In this document: piece by piece, positions 10,399 through 21,289 of the stretch | How the letters are laid out: every line of letters starts with the position of its first letter | Position numbering within the stretch: position 1 is the stretch's first letter | Assembly: GCA_948466265.1 (NCBI GenBank) | Contig: CAOJZU010000001.1 | Span: 1-64,000 of the forward strand | DNA: 64,000 nucleotides | DNA from: an uncultured Clostridium sp. | GTDB taxonomy: Bacteria > Bacillota_A > Clostridia > TANB77 > CAG-508 | Direction: 5' to 3' | The notes under the pieces: model-generated | Told to the model about the DNA's origin: nothing | Database searches by the model: none | Seen by the model: the letters and a program-made list of their open reading frames with translations, nothing else | Program-made: the position numbers and the translations under genes

Positions 10399-10527
10399 AT
10401 GCCAGAGAATAGATGTTGTGGAGGCTGCGGAGGATTTGGCGGTGATTGCTGCTGGATTATAATATTATTCGTTTTAATATTCTGCTGCTGTGGTAATGGT
10501 TTTGGTGGTAACAACTGTGGTTGCTAA
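10399..10527 (+). CDS. Cys-rich membrane miniprotein B
   Basis: 42 residues: MPENRCCGGCGGFGG, a CCWIIILFVLIFCCC helix, then GNGFGGNNCGC. Shine-Dalgarno AAAGGGGGG. Organised like the miniprotein 35 bases upstream, and probably cotranscribed with it. The TGC GGA and TGC GGT pairs hold out-of-frame CGG and read normally. It shares a convergent terminator with dnaE at 10536-10567. Confidence 0.68.
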   Translation: MPENRCCGGCGGFGGDCCWIIILFVLIFCCCGNGFGGNNCGC

Positions 10528-10535
10528 TTAACCTA

Positions 10536-10567
10536 AAAATACTCCTTGGATTATCCAAGGAGTATTT
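10536..10567. terminator. Convergent bidirectional terminator
   Basis: AAATACTCCTTGG pairs with CCAAGGAGTATTT. It serves the plus-strand miniprotein genes; the dnaE stop codon (10551-10553) lies in its loop, so dnaE ends inside the stem. Confidence 0.85.
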
Positions 10568-13500
10568 TTATAATTTTACTCTTTCTTCTCCGAAGAATAT
10601 CTACGAATTCTTTTTCTGTTCCATCATTTAAGAAAACCCCTCCACATGGTTTTGTTCCACCTTCGTCTATTATTTCGACTTTTATATTATTTCTGTCTCC
10701 CATGAAAAACCTAAGAGCTCCTCTTAATTTATCCTTTTTTTCTTCACTTAAGTTTCTTATATCAAGCTGAAGTTTTCTTTCTCTTTTCTCAGTTAAGTTT
10801 TCAATAGTTTGCACCACAATACTCGGCATTTCCTCTTCTCTTATACTAAGTCTTCCTGTAATAAGTACTATATTTTCTTCCATTAATTTGTCATTTGCTT
10901 GCATATAGCAGTTTTCAAATACAACAGCTTCTGCCCCTCCATATAAATCTTCTATAGTTACAAATGCCATTATCTTATTATTTTTTGTATATTTTTTCTT
11001 TATAGATGTAATTATTCCTGCATATTTTACTATTTGCCCATCTTTATATTCAGGTCTTTTTCCTTCTTCTCCATCTTCCATAAGCTCTTTCATTTTTATT
11101 GTGTCAATATTTGTGCTATTTATTATTTGTTCTTTTAGTTTCTCAAGTGGATGCCCTGATATATATATACCAAGCATTTCTTTTTCCATTTTTAGTAATT
11201 CTTTATCTGTATATTCTTCGCATATCTTAAATATATATTTGTGACTTTCAGTTTCTTCTTTACTTTCACTTAAATCAAACATGCTAACCTGACCAGTATA
11301 TGCCCTTTTTAATCCATCTTGTATTGTATCAATTATTTCTTCAAATGATTCTATAAGTGTTTTTCTTGTTTCCTTAAACTCATCAAATGTACCTGCTTTT
11401 ATTAAGCTTTCTATACATTTTTTATTTACTCCATATTCTTGTACTCTTTCACAGAAGTCTGTAAAGCTTTCATATGGTCCATTTTTTTCTCTGTCTAAAA
11501 CAATACTTTCTACCACTTGAATTCCTACATTTTTTATACTACCAAGACCAAATCTTATTTTTCCGATTATCTATTGTAAATTTTGAATAGCTTTTATTAA
11601 TATCTGGCTTTAATATCTCAATATTTAAATTTTTACATTCGTCTATATACATTGAAACTTTATCTAGGTTTCCTAGGTAACTATTTAAGGTTGCTGCCAT
11701 TAAACATTCAGGGTGATGTGCCTTTAAATATGCAGTTCTATATGCAACTACTGCATATGCTGCTGCATGTGATTTATTAAAAGCATATTTTGCAAATTCT
11801 GCCATCTCATCAAATATTTTATTTGCAGACTCTTCGTCTATTCCATTTCTTACACAACCTGGAATAGTAACATTTCCTACTTCATCTGTTTCACCATGTA
11901 TAAATATTTCTCTTTCTTTTGCCATAACATCAAGTTTCTTTTTACCCATTGCACGTCTAACCAAGTCTGCTCTTCCGTAAGGAGTATCCTGCCAGGTCTC
12001 TTACTATTTGCATTACTTGTTCTTGATAAACCATACAGCCATATGTTACATTCAAAATTGGTTCTAGTCTTGGGTGGGTATATACTGCATGTTCTGGATT
12101 TAATTTATTTTGAATATATCTTGGTATTTGATCCATAGGACCAGGTCTATATAAAGAAACTCCTGCTATTATATCTTCCAAGCTATCAGGTTTAAGCTCT
12201 TTCATGAACTTAGTGATACCTGCACTTTCAAATTGGAATATTCCGAGCTGTTTTTCCTTCATGCCAAAGCTTATATGCCTTTTCGTCTTTCATCTCTTCG
12301 TCAAATACTATATCTATTCCTTTAGACTCTTTTACAAGCTTAATTGCATCAGAGATTACTGTAAGCGTACGAAGTCCTAAAAAGTCCATTTTTAAAAGCC
12401 CTAATTCTTCTAGTGTTGTCATTATATATTGCGTTGAAATACTCCCGGTCTCTTACATATAGCGGAACATATGTATCTACTGGTTCTTTTGTTATTACTA
12501 TTCCGGCATGCATGTGTTGATGCCTGTCTTGGCATTCCTTCTAGTGCCATAGATATATTTAATATGTTTCTTATAGTTTCATCTGTTTCGTAAAGCTCTT
12601 TTAGCTCTCTATTTTGCTCCATTGCTCTTTTTATTGTGATATGTATCTCATTTGGAACCATTTTTGCAAGTTTATCTGTTTCTGAATATGGGTAATCTAA
12701 AACCCTTCCGAACATCTCTTATTACCATTCTTGCAGACATTGTACCAAATGTAATAATTTGCGACACATGGTCTTTTCCATATTTATCACTTACATAGTC
12801 GATTACATCTTGTCTTTTTTCATAGCAAAAGTCAATGTCAAAATCAGGCATGCTTATTCTTTCTGGATTTAGAAATCTTTCAAATAGCAAATTATATTTT
12901 ATAGGGTCTATATCTGTAATTTCTATCGCATATGCAACAATAGAACCTGCACCCGAACCACGTCCGTGGTCCTACTGGTATATCATGTAATTTGGCATAA
13001 TGTATAAAGTCCCAAACTATTAAGAAGTAATCTACATACCCCATTTTTTCTATTACAGATAACTCATATTCTGTTCTATCTAATATTTCTTTTGATACAT
13101 TTTCTCCATATCTTTTCTTTATACCATCTTTACAAAGCTTTCTTAAGTAGTCTTCATGAGTTTTATATTCTTGTGGTACATCATAATTTGGAAGTATTGT
13201 ATGTCCAAATTCAAATTCCACATTGCATTTATCTGCTATTTTTACTGTGTTTTCTATAACTTCTGGAATGTTTGAAAAATAATCTGCCATTTCTTCTGAT
13301 GATTTTATATATAGTTCGTCTGTTTCAAATCTCATTCTGTCTTCATCAGACATTTTTTTGCCTGTTTGTATGCACAAAAGTACTTCGTGATTATAGCTAT
13401 CTTCTTTTTTTAAATAATGTGCATCATTGGTTGCAACTAGAGGAATATCAAGCTCTCTTCCAATTTCTATCAGTTTTTGATTTGCAAGTACTTGTTCTTT

Positions 13501-14038
13501 TATTCCATTATTTTGTAGCTCTAAATAATAGTCTTCTCCAAATACTTTTTTAAACCAACTAGCGTTTTCCTTTGCTTTTTCCATGTTTCCGCTCTAGTAT
13601 TGCTCTATTTACAGAGCCTGCAAGACATGCGCTAAGTGCAATTAATCCTTCGTGATATTTTTCTAGAACTTCTAAGTCTATACGAGGTTTATAATAATAT
13701 CCATCTAGAAATCCTATTGATACTAACTTGCTTAGATTTTTGTATCCTTTGTTATCTTTTGCAAGCAAAATTAAGTGATTGTATTCTTTGTCTATTTGTC
13801 CGTCTTTGTCAAACCTACTTCTAGGTGCAACATATACTTCACAACCAATTATTGGTTTTATACCTTCTTTTTTACATGCTTTATAAAAGTCAATTGCACC
13901 ATACATAACACCATGGTCAGTAATTGCAATTGCCTTCATCCCTAGCTCTTTTGCGCGAACAGGTAAGTCTTTTATTCTATTTGCACCATCTAGTAAGCTA
14001 AACTCACTATGGACATGTAGATGTACAAAATCAGGCAT
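10551..14038 (-). CDS. dnaE: DNA polymerase III subunit alpha (DnaE), eight recoding sites
   Basis: 1,159 residues after eight recoding sites (13591, 12966, 12710, 12505, 12447, 12245, 11977, 11565). PHP domain starts [15 protein letters not shown]; polymerase core has PDFDIDF and FLGLRTL; a C-terminal OB fold ([11 protein letters not shown]) follows. Recoded glycines restore [26 protein letters not shown] and [10 protein letters not shown], all conserved DnaE motifs. The unshifted sequence would give nine fragments. The length is normal for a DnaE1-type replicase. A replicative polymerase cannot be a pseudogene, so this is among the strongest cases for the decoding rule. Confidence 0.95.
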
Positions 14039-14199
14039 ATTTTCTCCTTTTTGTTTTTTGTCATTATATAACATTTAAGTTTAAATGACAAGGCAAAAAA
14101 TTAAGGAAATTCAAAATATTATTATTAAGAAAAGATAAATATTTAAAATAAAAGAAAGTTGGAGAAATATTAGATATGTCTCAAAATGGAATTTTATTT

Positions 14200-15014
14200 T
14201 TATCTTTCATAATCATCTAATGATTTAAATTCATAACCCATATTTTTTACTTCTCTTATTACATCCCCTAAAATATCACTATTGTCTTTTGAGGTCGCGT
14301 GAAGCAAAATTACTGCTCCTGGATGTATATTTGATATAATTTTATCTTTTGCATATTCTGTTCTCCCTTGTTTTGCTTCATCCCAATCATCATATGCAAG
14401 TGACCACATTACATTTGTATATCCTAAATTTTGTGTTAAAGCTAAAGTCTTTTCACTATATTCTCCTTTGGGCGGTCTTAAATATTTCATTTCAACACCA
14501 TATTTTTCAAATATTGTTTGATGTAATTTCATAACTTCTTCTTTTAACTTTTCTTCTGATAAGTCTGGCATACTTTTATGATTTACTGTGTGGTTTCCGA
14601 ACAATATGACCGTTCATCTATCATTCTTTGAACAATCTCTGGAGCACTATTTACATAGTGTGCTGTAATAAAAAATGTAGCTTTTACATTTTCTGTTTTT
14701 AAACTATCTAATATCTTTTCTGTATATCCTGCTTCATACCCTTCATCAAATGTAACATACACATATTTTTTGTTAGGACTTCCCATATATATTCCGATTA
14801 TATTTTTGCATTAATTCTGTATTAGTCTTACCGAAGTTCTGGCTGTGCATGATCATCCGCTCTTTTTACTCCCCATCCTATTTTTGTACCGACTAATTAC
14901 TCCTGTGTTTGTCTGCATGGTAGACCCATTCTCGTTATAGCTAAAAAAAGCCCAAATGAGAATTAGTACAAATACTAATAATACTCCTGACATTTTTCTT
15001 ATAATTTTTCTCAA
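14200..15014 (-). CDS. pdaA: PdaA-like polysaccharide deacetylase, five recoding sites
   Basis: 269 residues from a TTG start with GGAGGAG upstream. An N-terminal membrane helix is followed by KIGWGVKRADDHAQPELGK and YNGIYMGSPNKKYVYVTFDEGYE, the PdaA signature; HIVGNHTVNHK gives the metal-binding HxxxH. Recoding sites at 14891, 14833, 14796, 14612 and 14599. The first three extend the protein upstream and create the family motif with a start codon and leader helix. The enzyme removes N-acetyl groups from MurNAc so that muramic-delta-lactam can form in spore cortex, working with CwlD (22306). The stretch 14039-14199 holds no gene. Confidence 0.9.
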
Positions 15015-15218
15015 AATTATCTCCTCCACTTTAACTTTTTTATCAAGTAGATTATATGAATTCTCATATAGAAAAATGCTAAGCCTCCTTTGTCTTTTTT
15101 TGTCTTTTTTGGTTTTCCATTGACATTGTTTTTGTTTTATTTTAATATTAAGAATGTTTTTTGAGTTCTAGTCAATTATTCAAACATTACAATTATTGTA
15201 AAATAGGAGTGATTAATA

Positions 15219-16096
15219 TTGAAATTTTCTGAACATAAGATAAATATAACTATTATTATAATTAACTTTATTTCTCTACTTATATTTTTAGCATTACTTA
15301 TTTTTATCCCTTGTTTCTATAAAAACAATATTCCTATTTTTATTTTTTTGATTAGTATAGCTCTATTTTTAATTTATTTTGGATTTACGCTCTTTAGTCT
15401 TTTTAACTTTAAAAAATTAAACTTGAGTTTGCAAAGTTTAGAAGAAGTAAAGCTTCACAACAAAACTCTACAAATTTTATATGATGATGTTCGTACTTTT
15501 AAGCACGATTTTTGTAATATAGTTCAATCTATTGATGGATATATTAAGACTGGAAATTTACCTTCTTTAGAAAAATACAATAATGAAATAAAGTTAGAAT
15601 GCAATAGTATGAATAGTTTATCTGCCTTAAATCCTAAATTTATTGACGATTCTGGTATTTATAACTTAATTGCATCTAAATATTATAAAGCCAAAAAATT
15701 TGGAATTTCTCTTGATATGAATTTTTTGGTTAAATTTAGCTCTCTAAATGCCAGTACTTATGCGTTATCTAGAGTCTTACGGAATTCTTTTAGATAATGC
15801 AATAGAAGCCTCAAGTCTGTCTAATGAAAAAAAGATTATTTTTGAAGTTTTACCTGTTCCAACATTTGATAATTCAAATTCAGTTGTGAATATTACTATC
15901 GAAAATTCTTATTCTAATAAAGATGTTAATTTAGATAAAATTTCTGAAAAAGGATTTACTTCAAAATCTAAAGACACTCGGGTCTCATGGATTAGGTTTA
16001 TGGAAAGTGTCAAATATTTTGAAAAAATATGAAAATATAAAGCTTTATACTTCTAAAAGTAAAGACATTTTTAAACAAGTTTTAGAAATTTCATAA
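15219..16096 (+). CDS. Orphan GHKL (AgrC-like) sensor kinase, two recoding sites
   Basis: 291 residues from a TTG start (AGGAG upstream). Two membrane helices, a coiled coil, then FKHDFCNIVQSIDGYI with the candidate phosphoacceptor His, and a GHKL ATPase domain. The N box reads LGILLDNAIEAS only with recoding site 15780 and the G box GSHGLGLWKV only with site 15979, so both ATP-binding boxes depend on recoding. No response regulator or peptide gene is adjacent; it is flanked by housekeeping genes on the other strand. Ligand unknown. Confidence 0.85.
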
Positions 16097-16158
16097 AGCA
16101 ATAAATCCTTTTCATCTACTTTCATATTTTTCCTCTTTCTACTAAATCTAATTTCTGT

Positions 16159-16848
16159 TTATAATATTACCCCTTCCAAGATCTTCCAAGATCCGTATTT
16201 TTTCTGGAACTGATCTAAATATCATTTCTTCCTTTGTAACTGGATGAATTATTTTAAGCTCATATGCCCAAAGTGCTATTTGTTTTCCTCTTCCTCTTGT
16301 TCCATATTTTTGGTCACCACATATGCTATGTCCTGCATGACTTAATTGTACTCTTATTTGATGATGTCTTCCTGTATGAAGATTCACCTTTAACACTGAT
16401 AAATCAATTTCTTCATCATATTTTATAACTTCATAATCTAGTTTTGCCAATTTAGCACCCTTTTTTGTGCTTTCTACAACTTTGCTTGTGTTTTTTTGCT
16501 CATTTTTAAGCAAATAATCTTCAAGTTCTCCTTGTATTTCTTCAAATTTTCCGGTCTACAATACAAAGATACTTTTTCTTTATATTTCTTTCACGCACAT
16601 CATTACTTAACCTAGAAGCTGCTTTTGATGTTTTTGCAAACACCATAACTCCACCGAACTGGCCTATCTAATCTATGTACTAGACCCAAATATACATTTC
16701 CTGGTTTTTGATATTTTTCTTTTAGGTATTCTTTAATTAATGTTAACATACTTGTATCACCAGTTTTATCTTCTTGTGATGGAATATTTGGTATTTTTTT
16801 AACTACAATTATGTGATTATCTTCATATATTACATTTAAATTTTGCAT
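16159..16848 (-). CDS. RluA-family pseudouridine synthase, three recoding sites
   Basis: 228 residues. HRLDRPVGGVMVFAKTSKAA is the catalytic motif (Asp of HRLD) and LHTGRHHQIRVQL the second family motif. No S4 domain, so it belongs to the short RluA-type group. Recoding sites at 16656 and 16553 rejoin the catalytic half. A third, 16196, changes the C-terminus from an unlikely KIRILEDLGRG ending to KIGSWKILEGVIL, which better fits the GxWKI ending of relatives. The substrate uridine cannot be inferred. Confidence 0.88.
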
Positions 16849-16849
16849 T

Positions 16850-17713
16850 TTATTTCTCCCATCTAGCATATATTCCACATGGCAAAATCAAACTAGAACT
16901 TTTCATGGGAAGTCCTACTTCTCCTGAAGACAATCTTCCTTTATACTTTTTAGCAACTGTTAAATCTAATATATTTTCTAAAACTTTTGCGGAAATTCCT
17001 GTTGTGTATGAATTTATTAAGAAAAATAATGGATCATCTGATAAAACTTCTTTGCAAGTTTCTACTAGTTCATATATATTTTCTTCAAATTGCCATACTT
17101 CGCCATTTGCCCCTCTTCCATAAGATGGAGGATCCATTATTATAGCATCATACTTGTTTCCTCGTCTTATCTCACGGTTTACAAATTTTAATACATCATC
17201 AACAATATATCTTACTTTTTTGTCCTTAAGTCCTGATGTTTCTACATTTTCTTTTGCCCATGCTGTCATTCCTTTTGAGCTATCTACATGGCAAACACTT
17301 GCCCCTACACTTAAGCAAGCAACACTCGCACCACCTGTATATGCAAATAAATTTAATACTTTTATTTCTCTTTTTTCAGATTTTATTTTATCCATCATCC
17401 AATCCCAATTCACTGCTTGTTCAGGAAATAAACCTGTATGTTTAAATCCCATTGGTTTTATATTAAATGTTAAATTTTTATATTTTACATGCCAAGATAG
17501 AGGAAGCTTATGTTTATATTCCCAAGCTCCCCCTCCTGTTTTACTTCTTTTGTATATTGCATCTGCTTTTTCCCAAGCCTTTGGGCTTGTCTTATTTTTC
17601 CATATAATTTGTGGGTCTGGACGAACAAGAATTATATTATTCCATCTTTCAAGTTTTTCGCCATTTGCCATATCTATTAGTTCATAATCAATCCAATTTT
17701 TTGCTACATTCAT
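16850..17713 (-). CDS. SAM-dependent rRNA methyltransferase-like protein
   Basis: 287 residues. A Rossmann methyltransferase core with VLNLFAYTGGASVACLSVGASV (motif I), VDSSKGMTAWAKEN, and IIMDPPSYGRG (the catalytic DPPSY motif), like the RlmI/RlmK-type class I methyltransferases. No PUA domain is evident; the N-terminus instead carries a conserved WIDYELIDMANGEKLERW segment. It overlaps no neighbour and ends one base from the pseudouridine synthase, so the two RNA-modification genes form an operon. No recoding site. Confidence 0.85.
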   Translation of the reverse strand: MNVAKNWIDYELIDMANGEKLERWNNIILVRPDPQIIWKNKTSPKAWEKADAIYKRSKTGGGAWEYKHKLPLSWHVKYKNLTFNIKPMGFKHTGLFPEQAVNWDWMMDKIKSEKREIKVLNLFAYTGGASVACLSVGASVCHVDSSKGMTAWAKENVETSGLKDKKVRYIVDDVLKFVNREIRRGNKYDAIIMDPPSYGRGANGEVWQFEENIYELVETCKEVLSDDPLFFLINSYTTGISAKVLENILDLTVAKKYKGRLSSGEVGLPMKSSSLILPCGIYARWEK

Positions 17714-17727
17714 ATAAATCCTTTCTT

Positions 17728-17829
17728 TTAAATCTGTGATAGTATATTAATAAAATTTGCCATAAGTACTCCATATACTATGCAGAACAATATTCCTATT
17801 CCTAAAACAATTAATATAACTTTTTTCAT
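17728..17829 (-). CDS. Single-helix membrane miniprotein
   Basis: 33 residues: MKKVILIVLGIGILFCIVYG and a short tail ending SQI. AAGGGGGAATT gives a very strong Shine-Dalgarno. It sits 14 bases upstream of the methyltransferase gene on the same strand. Function unknown; the ribosome site and uninterrupted frame support translation. Confidence 0.55.
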   Translation of the reverse strand: MKKVILIVLGIGILFCIVYGVLMANFINILSQI

Positions 17830-17905
17830 TTGTAATTCCCCCTTAAATTATATTTATGTAGGGAAATAGGGTTTAATTACAAATTTTAATATAAAAATTA
17901 TTACT

Positions 17906-19697
17906 TTATTTTAGCTTATCTTTTATTAATTTTGCTAAATTTTCATTTATTCCCTTTATCTTTGTTAATTCTTCTATTTTCGCTTCACCTATTTTTTTAG
18001 TACTACCAAATTTTTTAAGAAGTAGCTCTCTTTTCTTAGGTCCAATTCCTTCTATTTCATCTAAGATTGATTTTGTCATTTCCTTTGCTCTTAGTTTTCT
18101 ATGGTACTCAATTGCTGTATCATGCACTGTATCTTGAAATCTTGTTATCAAATTCATTACATTTTCTGATACTGGTATTTCTTTTTTATCCTCATCTATT
18201 AACGCTTTTGTTCTATGCTTATCATTTTTTACCATTCCAAAGATTGGAATTTCTACATTGCACTTTTTACATGCACTTAAAGCAGCTCTAATCTGGGTTA
18301 TACCTCCGATCTACTAATATTAAATCTGGAAGATTTCCAAATCCTGAGCTTTTGCTCTCTATAGAGTGTTTTAGTCTTCTTTCTATAACTTCTTCCATAC
18401 ATCTTGGATCATCTTGACCAAATACTGTTTTTATTCTAAATCTACGAGAAAGAGACTTATTAATTTTTCCGTCTTTAATTACTGCCATTCCGCGCTACAA
18501 TGTTTGTTCCTGATATATTTGAAATATCAAATGTTTCAATTTTCTTTGGAAGCTTTTCTAACTTAAGTTTTTCTTTTATTTCATTTAATATTTCGTACTT
18601 GTCTTCCATTTTGTTTTCCAAAGTAACTTTCGCATTATTTTTAGCCATTTCTACAAATCTTAGTTTTTCTCCTTTTTTTGGAGATTTTATTTCTACTTTT
18701 CTTCCACATTCTTTAGAAAGTACACCTGATAATATTTCTTCTTCATCTATTTCTTCTTCTATCATAATTTTGCTAGGCAAATTTTCATTTCCTATATAAT
18801 ATTCTTTTATAAAGCCTGACAAAATTTCTTTATTTTCCATATCTTTTAGCTCATCTAAAAAGAAATGCTCTCTACCTATCATCTTACTTCCACGTACAAA
18901 AAATACTTCTACGCATACACTTATATCATTTCTTGCCATACCTATTACATCTATGCTATTTTCTGAAATGTTAGATACCTTTTGTTTTTGTGAAATATTC
19001 TCTATTGCTTGTATTTTATCTCTTGCCTCTGCTGCTGCTTCATAGTTTTGATTTTCAGCATGGCACATCATTTCTTTTTCTAGTTCTTTTTTTACACCAT
19101 CTATTTTTCCGCTCCAGAAGCATCATTATTTGATCTATTTCTTTTCTATATTCTTCTTTTGATACTTCGTTTGCACATGGGCCTAAACATCTACCTATAT
19201 GATAATTTAGGCATACCCTTCTGTTTTGCTTAAAATTCCTACATTGTCTTATTCTAAATTTAGATTTTATAAAATCTACCATTTCCTTGCTACTACCTGG
19301 GTTTGCATATGGTCCAAAATATTTGCTACCATCCTTTTTTAATCTTCTTGTTATATATACACTTGGATATTCTTCATTTAAAGTGACTTTTATATATGGA
19401 TAGCTTTTGTCATCTTTTAATAAAACATTAAACCTTGGTCTATTTTTTTTTATTAAATTACATTCTAATATTAGAGCTTCGGCTTCATTGTCAGTTACAA
19501 TATATTCAAAATGATCTATTAGAGAGACCATTTTTTCTATTCTTGCTGTTTTATTATTCTTCCTAAAATATTGTCTAACTCTATTTTTTAAAGATATTGC
19601 TTTGCCTACGTATATTATCTTATCTTCTTTATTCTTCATTAGATATACACCGAGGTTTTCCTGGAAGCTTCTTTAATTCCTCTTCAATATTAAACAT
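17906..19697 (-). CDS. uvrC: Excinuclease ABC subunit C, four recoding sites
   Basis: 595 residues, close to the family norm. GIY-YIG nuclease at the N-terminus (LPGKPGVYLM then IIYVGKAISLKNRVRQYF), a UvrB-interacting UVR region (ENQNYEAAAEARDKIQ), an RNase H-like endonuclease core (NISGTNIVAGMAV, LILVDGGITQ) and a C-terminal tandem HhH (IEGIGPKKRELLL). Recoding sites 19652, 19111, 18492 and 18308 are all required; the first supplies the Gly of the GVYLM nuclease motif and the last that of the DGG motif. hpt lies just upstream. Confidence 0.94.
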
Positions 19698-19712
19698 TTT
19701 TAACTTTCCTTT

Positions 19713-20228
19713 TTATCCTTCTAGATATGCCACATATGGTAGATTTCTATAATTATTATCTATATCAAAACCAAAACCTACAACATATTTATTAGGTATT
19801 TCAAAGCCTAAATAATCTATTGGAACTTCTACTTCTCTTCTTTCTGGCTTACTAGCAAGTGCACATATTTTTAAAGTTCTTGGATTTTTAGCCTTCAAGT
19901 GTTCTATTAAGTATTTCATGCTTTTTCCTGTATCTATGATATCTTCTACAATAAGTACATCTTTTCCTTCAATTGAGTCTCTGATATCTGTTCTGAGTAA
20001 AACTTCTACACTTTCTTCTCCTTCATAGCTTGATATTGTTATAAATTCAAATTTTAATTTTGTTTTCATTTTGAGTGTTAGTTGTACTGTAAAGAATACA
20101 GCTCCTCTCATTACGGAAATAATGGTTATCTCTTTTCCTAGATAATCTTTATCAATTTGATCTGCAAGTTCTTTTATTCTTTTGTTTAATTCTTCTTCAC
20201 TTATTAATTCTTTAAAATTTTCGTACAT
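19713..20228 (-). CDS. hpt: Hypoxanthine phosphoribosyltransferase
   Basis: 171 residues. The PRPP-binding loop VLIVEDIIDTGKSMKYL, ISVMRGAVFF and the C-terminal VVGFGFDIDNNYRNLPYV are diagnostic. It salvages hypoxanthine/guanine. Sixteen bases separate it from uvrC downstream. No recoding site. The intergenic region 20229-20368 carries the divergent promoter of the next gene. Confidence 0.93.
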   Translation of the reverse strand: MYENFKELISEEELNKRIKELADQIDKDYLGKEITIISVMRGAVFFTVQLTLKMKTKLKFEFITISSYEGEESVEVLLRTDIRDSIEGKDVLIVEDIIDTGKSMKYLIEHLKAKNPRTLKICALASKPERREVEVPIDYLGFEIPNKYVVGFGFDIDNNYRNLPYVAYLEG

Positions 20229-20311
20229 TTTTTACTTCATCCCTTTTTTATATTAAATATTATATATTATACTATCTATTAAAACTTTTTGCAATATCAA
20301 TGCTTTTCTTA

Positions 20312-20340
20312 TTTACAAAATTTTTTGCTTATGTTATAAT
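20312..20340 (+). promoter_or_regulatory. Sigma-A-like promoter for 20369-22227
   Basis: TTTACA, 17 bases, TATAAT, 28 bases before the ATG of the membrane-anchored protein. Confidence 0.6.
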
Positions 20341-20368
20341 GCTTCATATAAAGGAGTGAAAATCTTAT

Positions 20369-21275
20369 ATGAATCAGATATTGTATACGGCTGAAGGTAA
20401 AACAAGTGGACCTTTGCCTATTCAAACTATTATTAAATTCTTTGCAATTTGCTTAATTGTCTTAGGTGTAATCTTTATAGGACAATCTGCTTATTCCCTA
20501 TTTTCATTTAATAGTCCAGACGCACGGACCTATAGATGATAGTATTCCTGTTATTGAGTTTTCAAGAGATATAAATAATGTAGTTATCTCTATATCTCAT
20601 AATAGTGGTATTAACAAAATTAAATATAATTGGAATGATGAAGATGAAGTTATTGTCAAAGGTGATTCTAAAACTGAAGTTACAATTCCTGATATAAAAA
20701 TACCTTCTGGTACACATACACTTACTGTTACAGCAACAGATGATAATGGTAGATCTAGTACAAATTCTTATGAATATTCTTATGAAGGAATTGCTATAGA
20801 TTTGTCTGTTGTGAACAATTCTGATATAAAGATTATTGCATCAGATGTTACAGGAATTCAATATATGACATATAAGTGGAACTCTGAAGAAGAGATAAAA
20901 GTATATCCAAATGAGGAAGGTGCAGTTTCAGTTGAGCAATCTACAGAAATTCCTTCTGGATTAAACACTTTATATATCACTGCTGTAAATAATGACAATG
21001 AATCTTTAAACAAAAAACAAGAAATAAAGGGAAATAAAAGACCTGAAATATCTTTCTATATTATGAATGGTGAGTTATATGTAACTGTTCGTGATGAGGA
21101 AGGTGTTGATACTGTTACTCAGCAGATTAATGTTGGTGAAGAGCAAACCTTCAATGGTGAAGGCAAAAAAGAATTTTCTTATAAGCATTTTGTTGGTAAT
21201 GAACAAATACTTGTCACTCTTACAGCTACTGATGTTGAAGGTGTTTCTAGAACTATAAAAGGTAAAAATTATTAA
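20369..21275 (+). CDS. Membrane-anchored protein with Ig/FN3-like repeats, one recoding site
   Basis: 301 residues. A short cytoplasmic N-terminus, one membrane helix (about residues 20-45), then about three beta-rich repeats (INKIKYNWNDEDE, IQYMTYKWNSEEE, VDTVTQQINVGEE), each with a preceding strand pair such as TLTVTATDDNG. Recoding site 20525 lies just after the helix and joins the anchor to the extracellular repeats. Fifteen bases separate it from the GGDEF gene downstream, suggesting a shared operon. I do not recognise the family; an adhesin or sensor-like surface role is only a guess. Confidence 0.78.
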
Positions 21276-21289
21276 AATGGAGTAAAATT

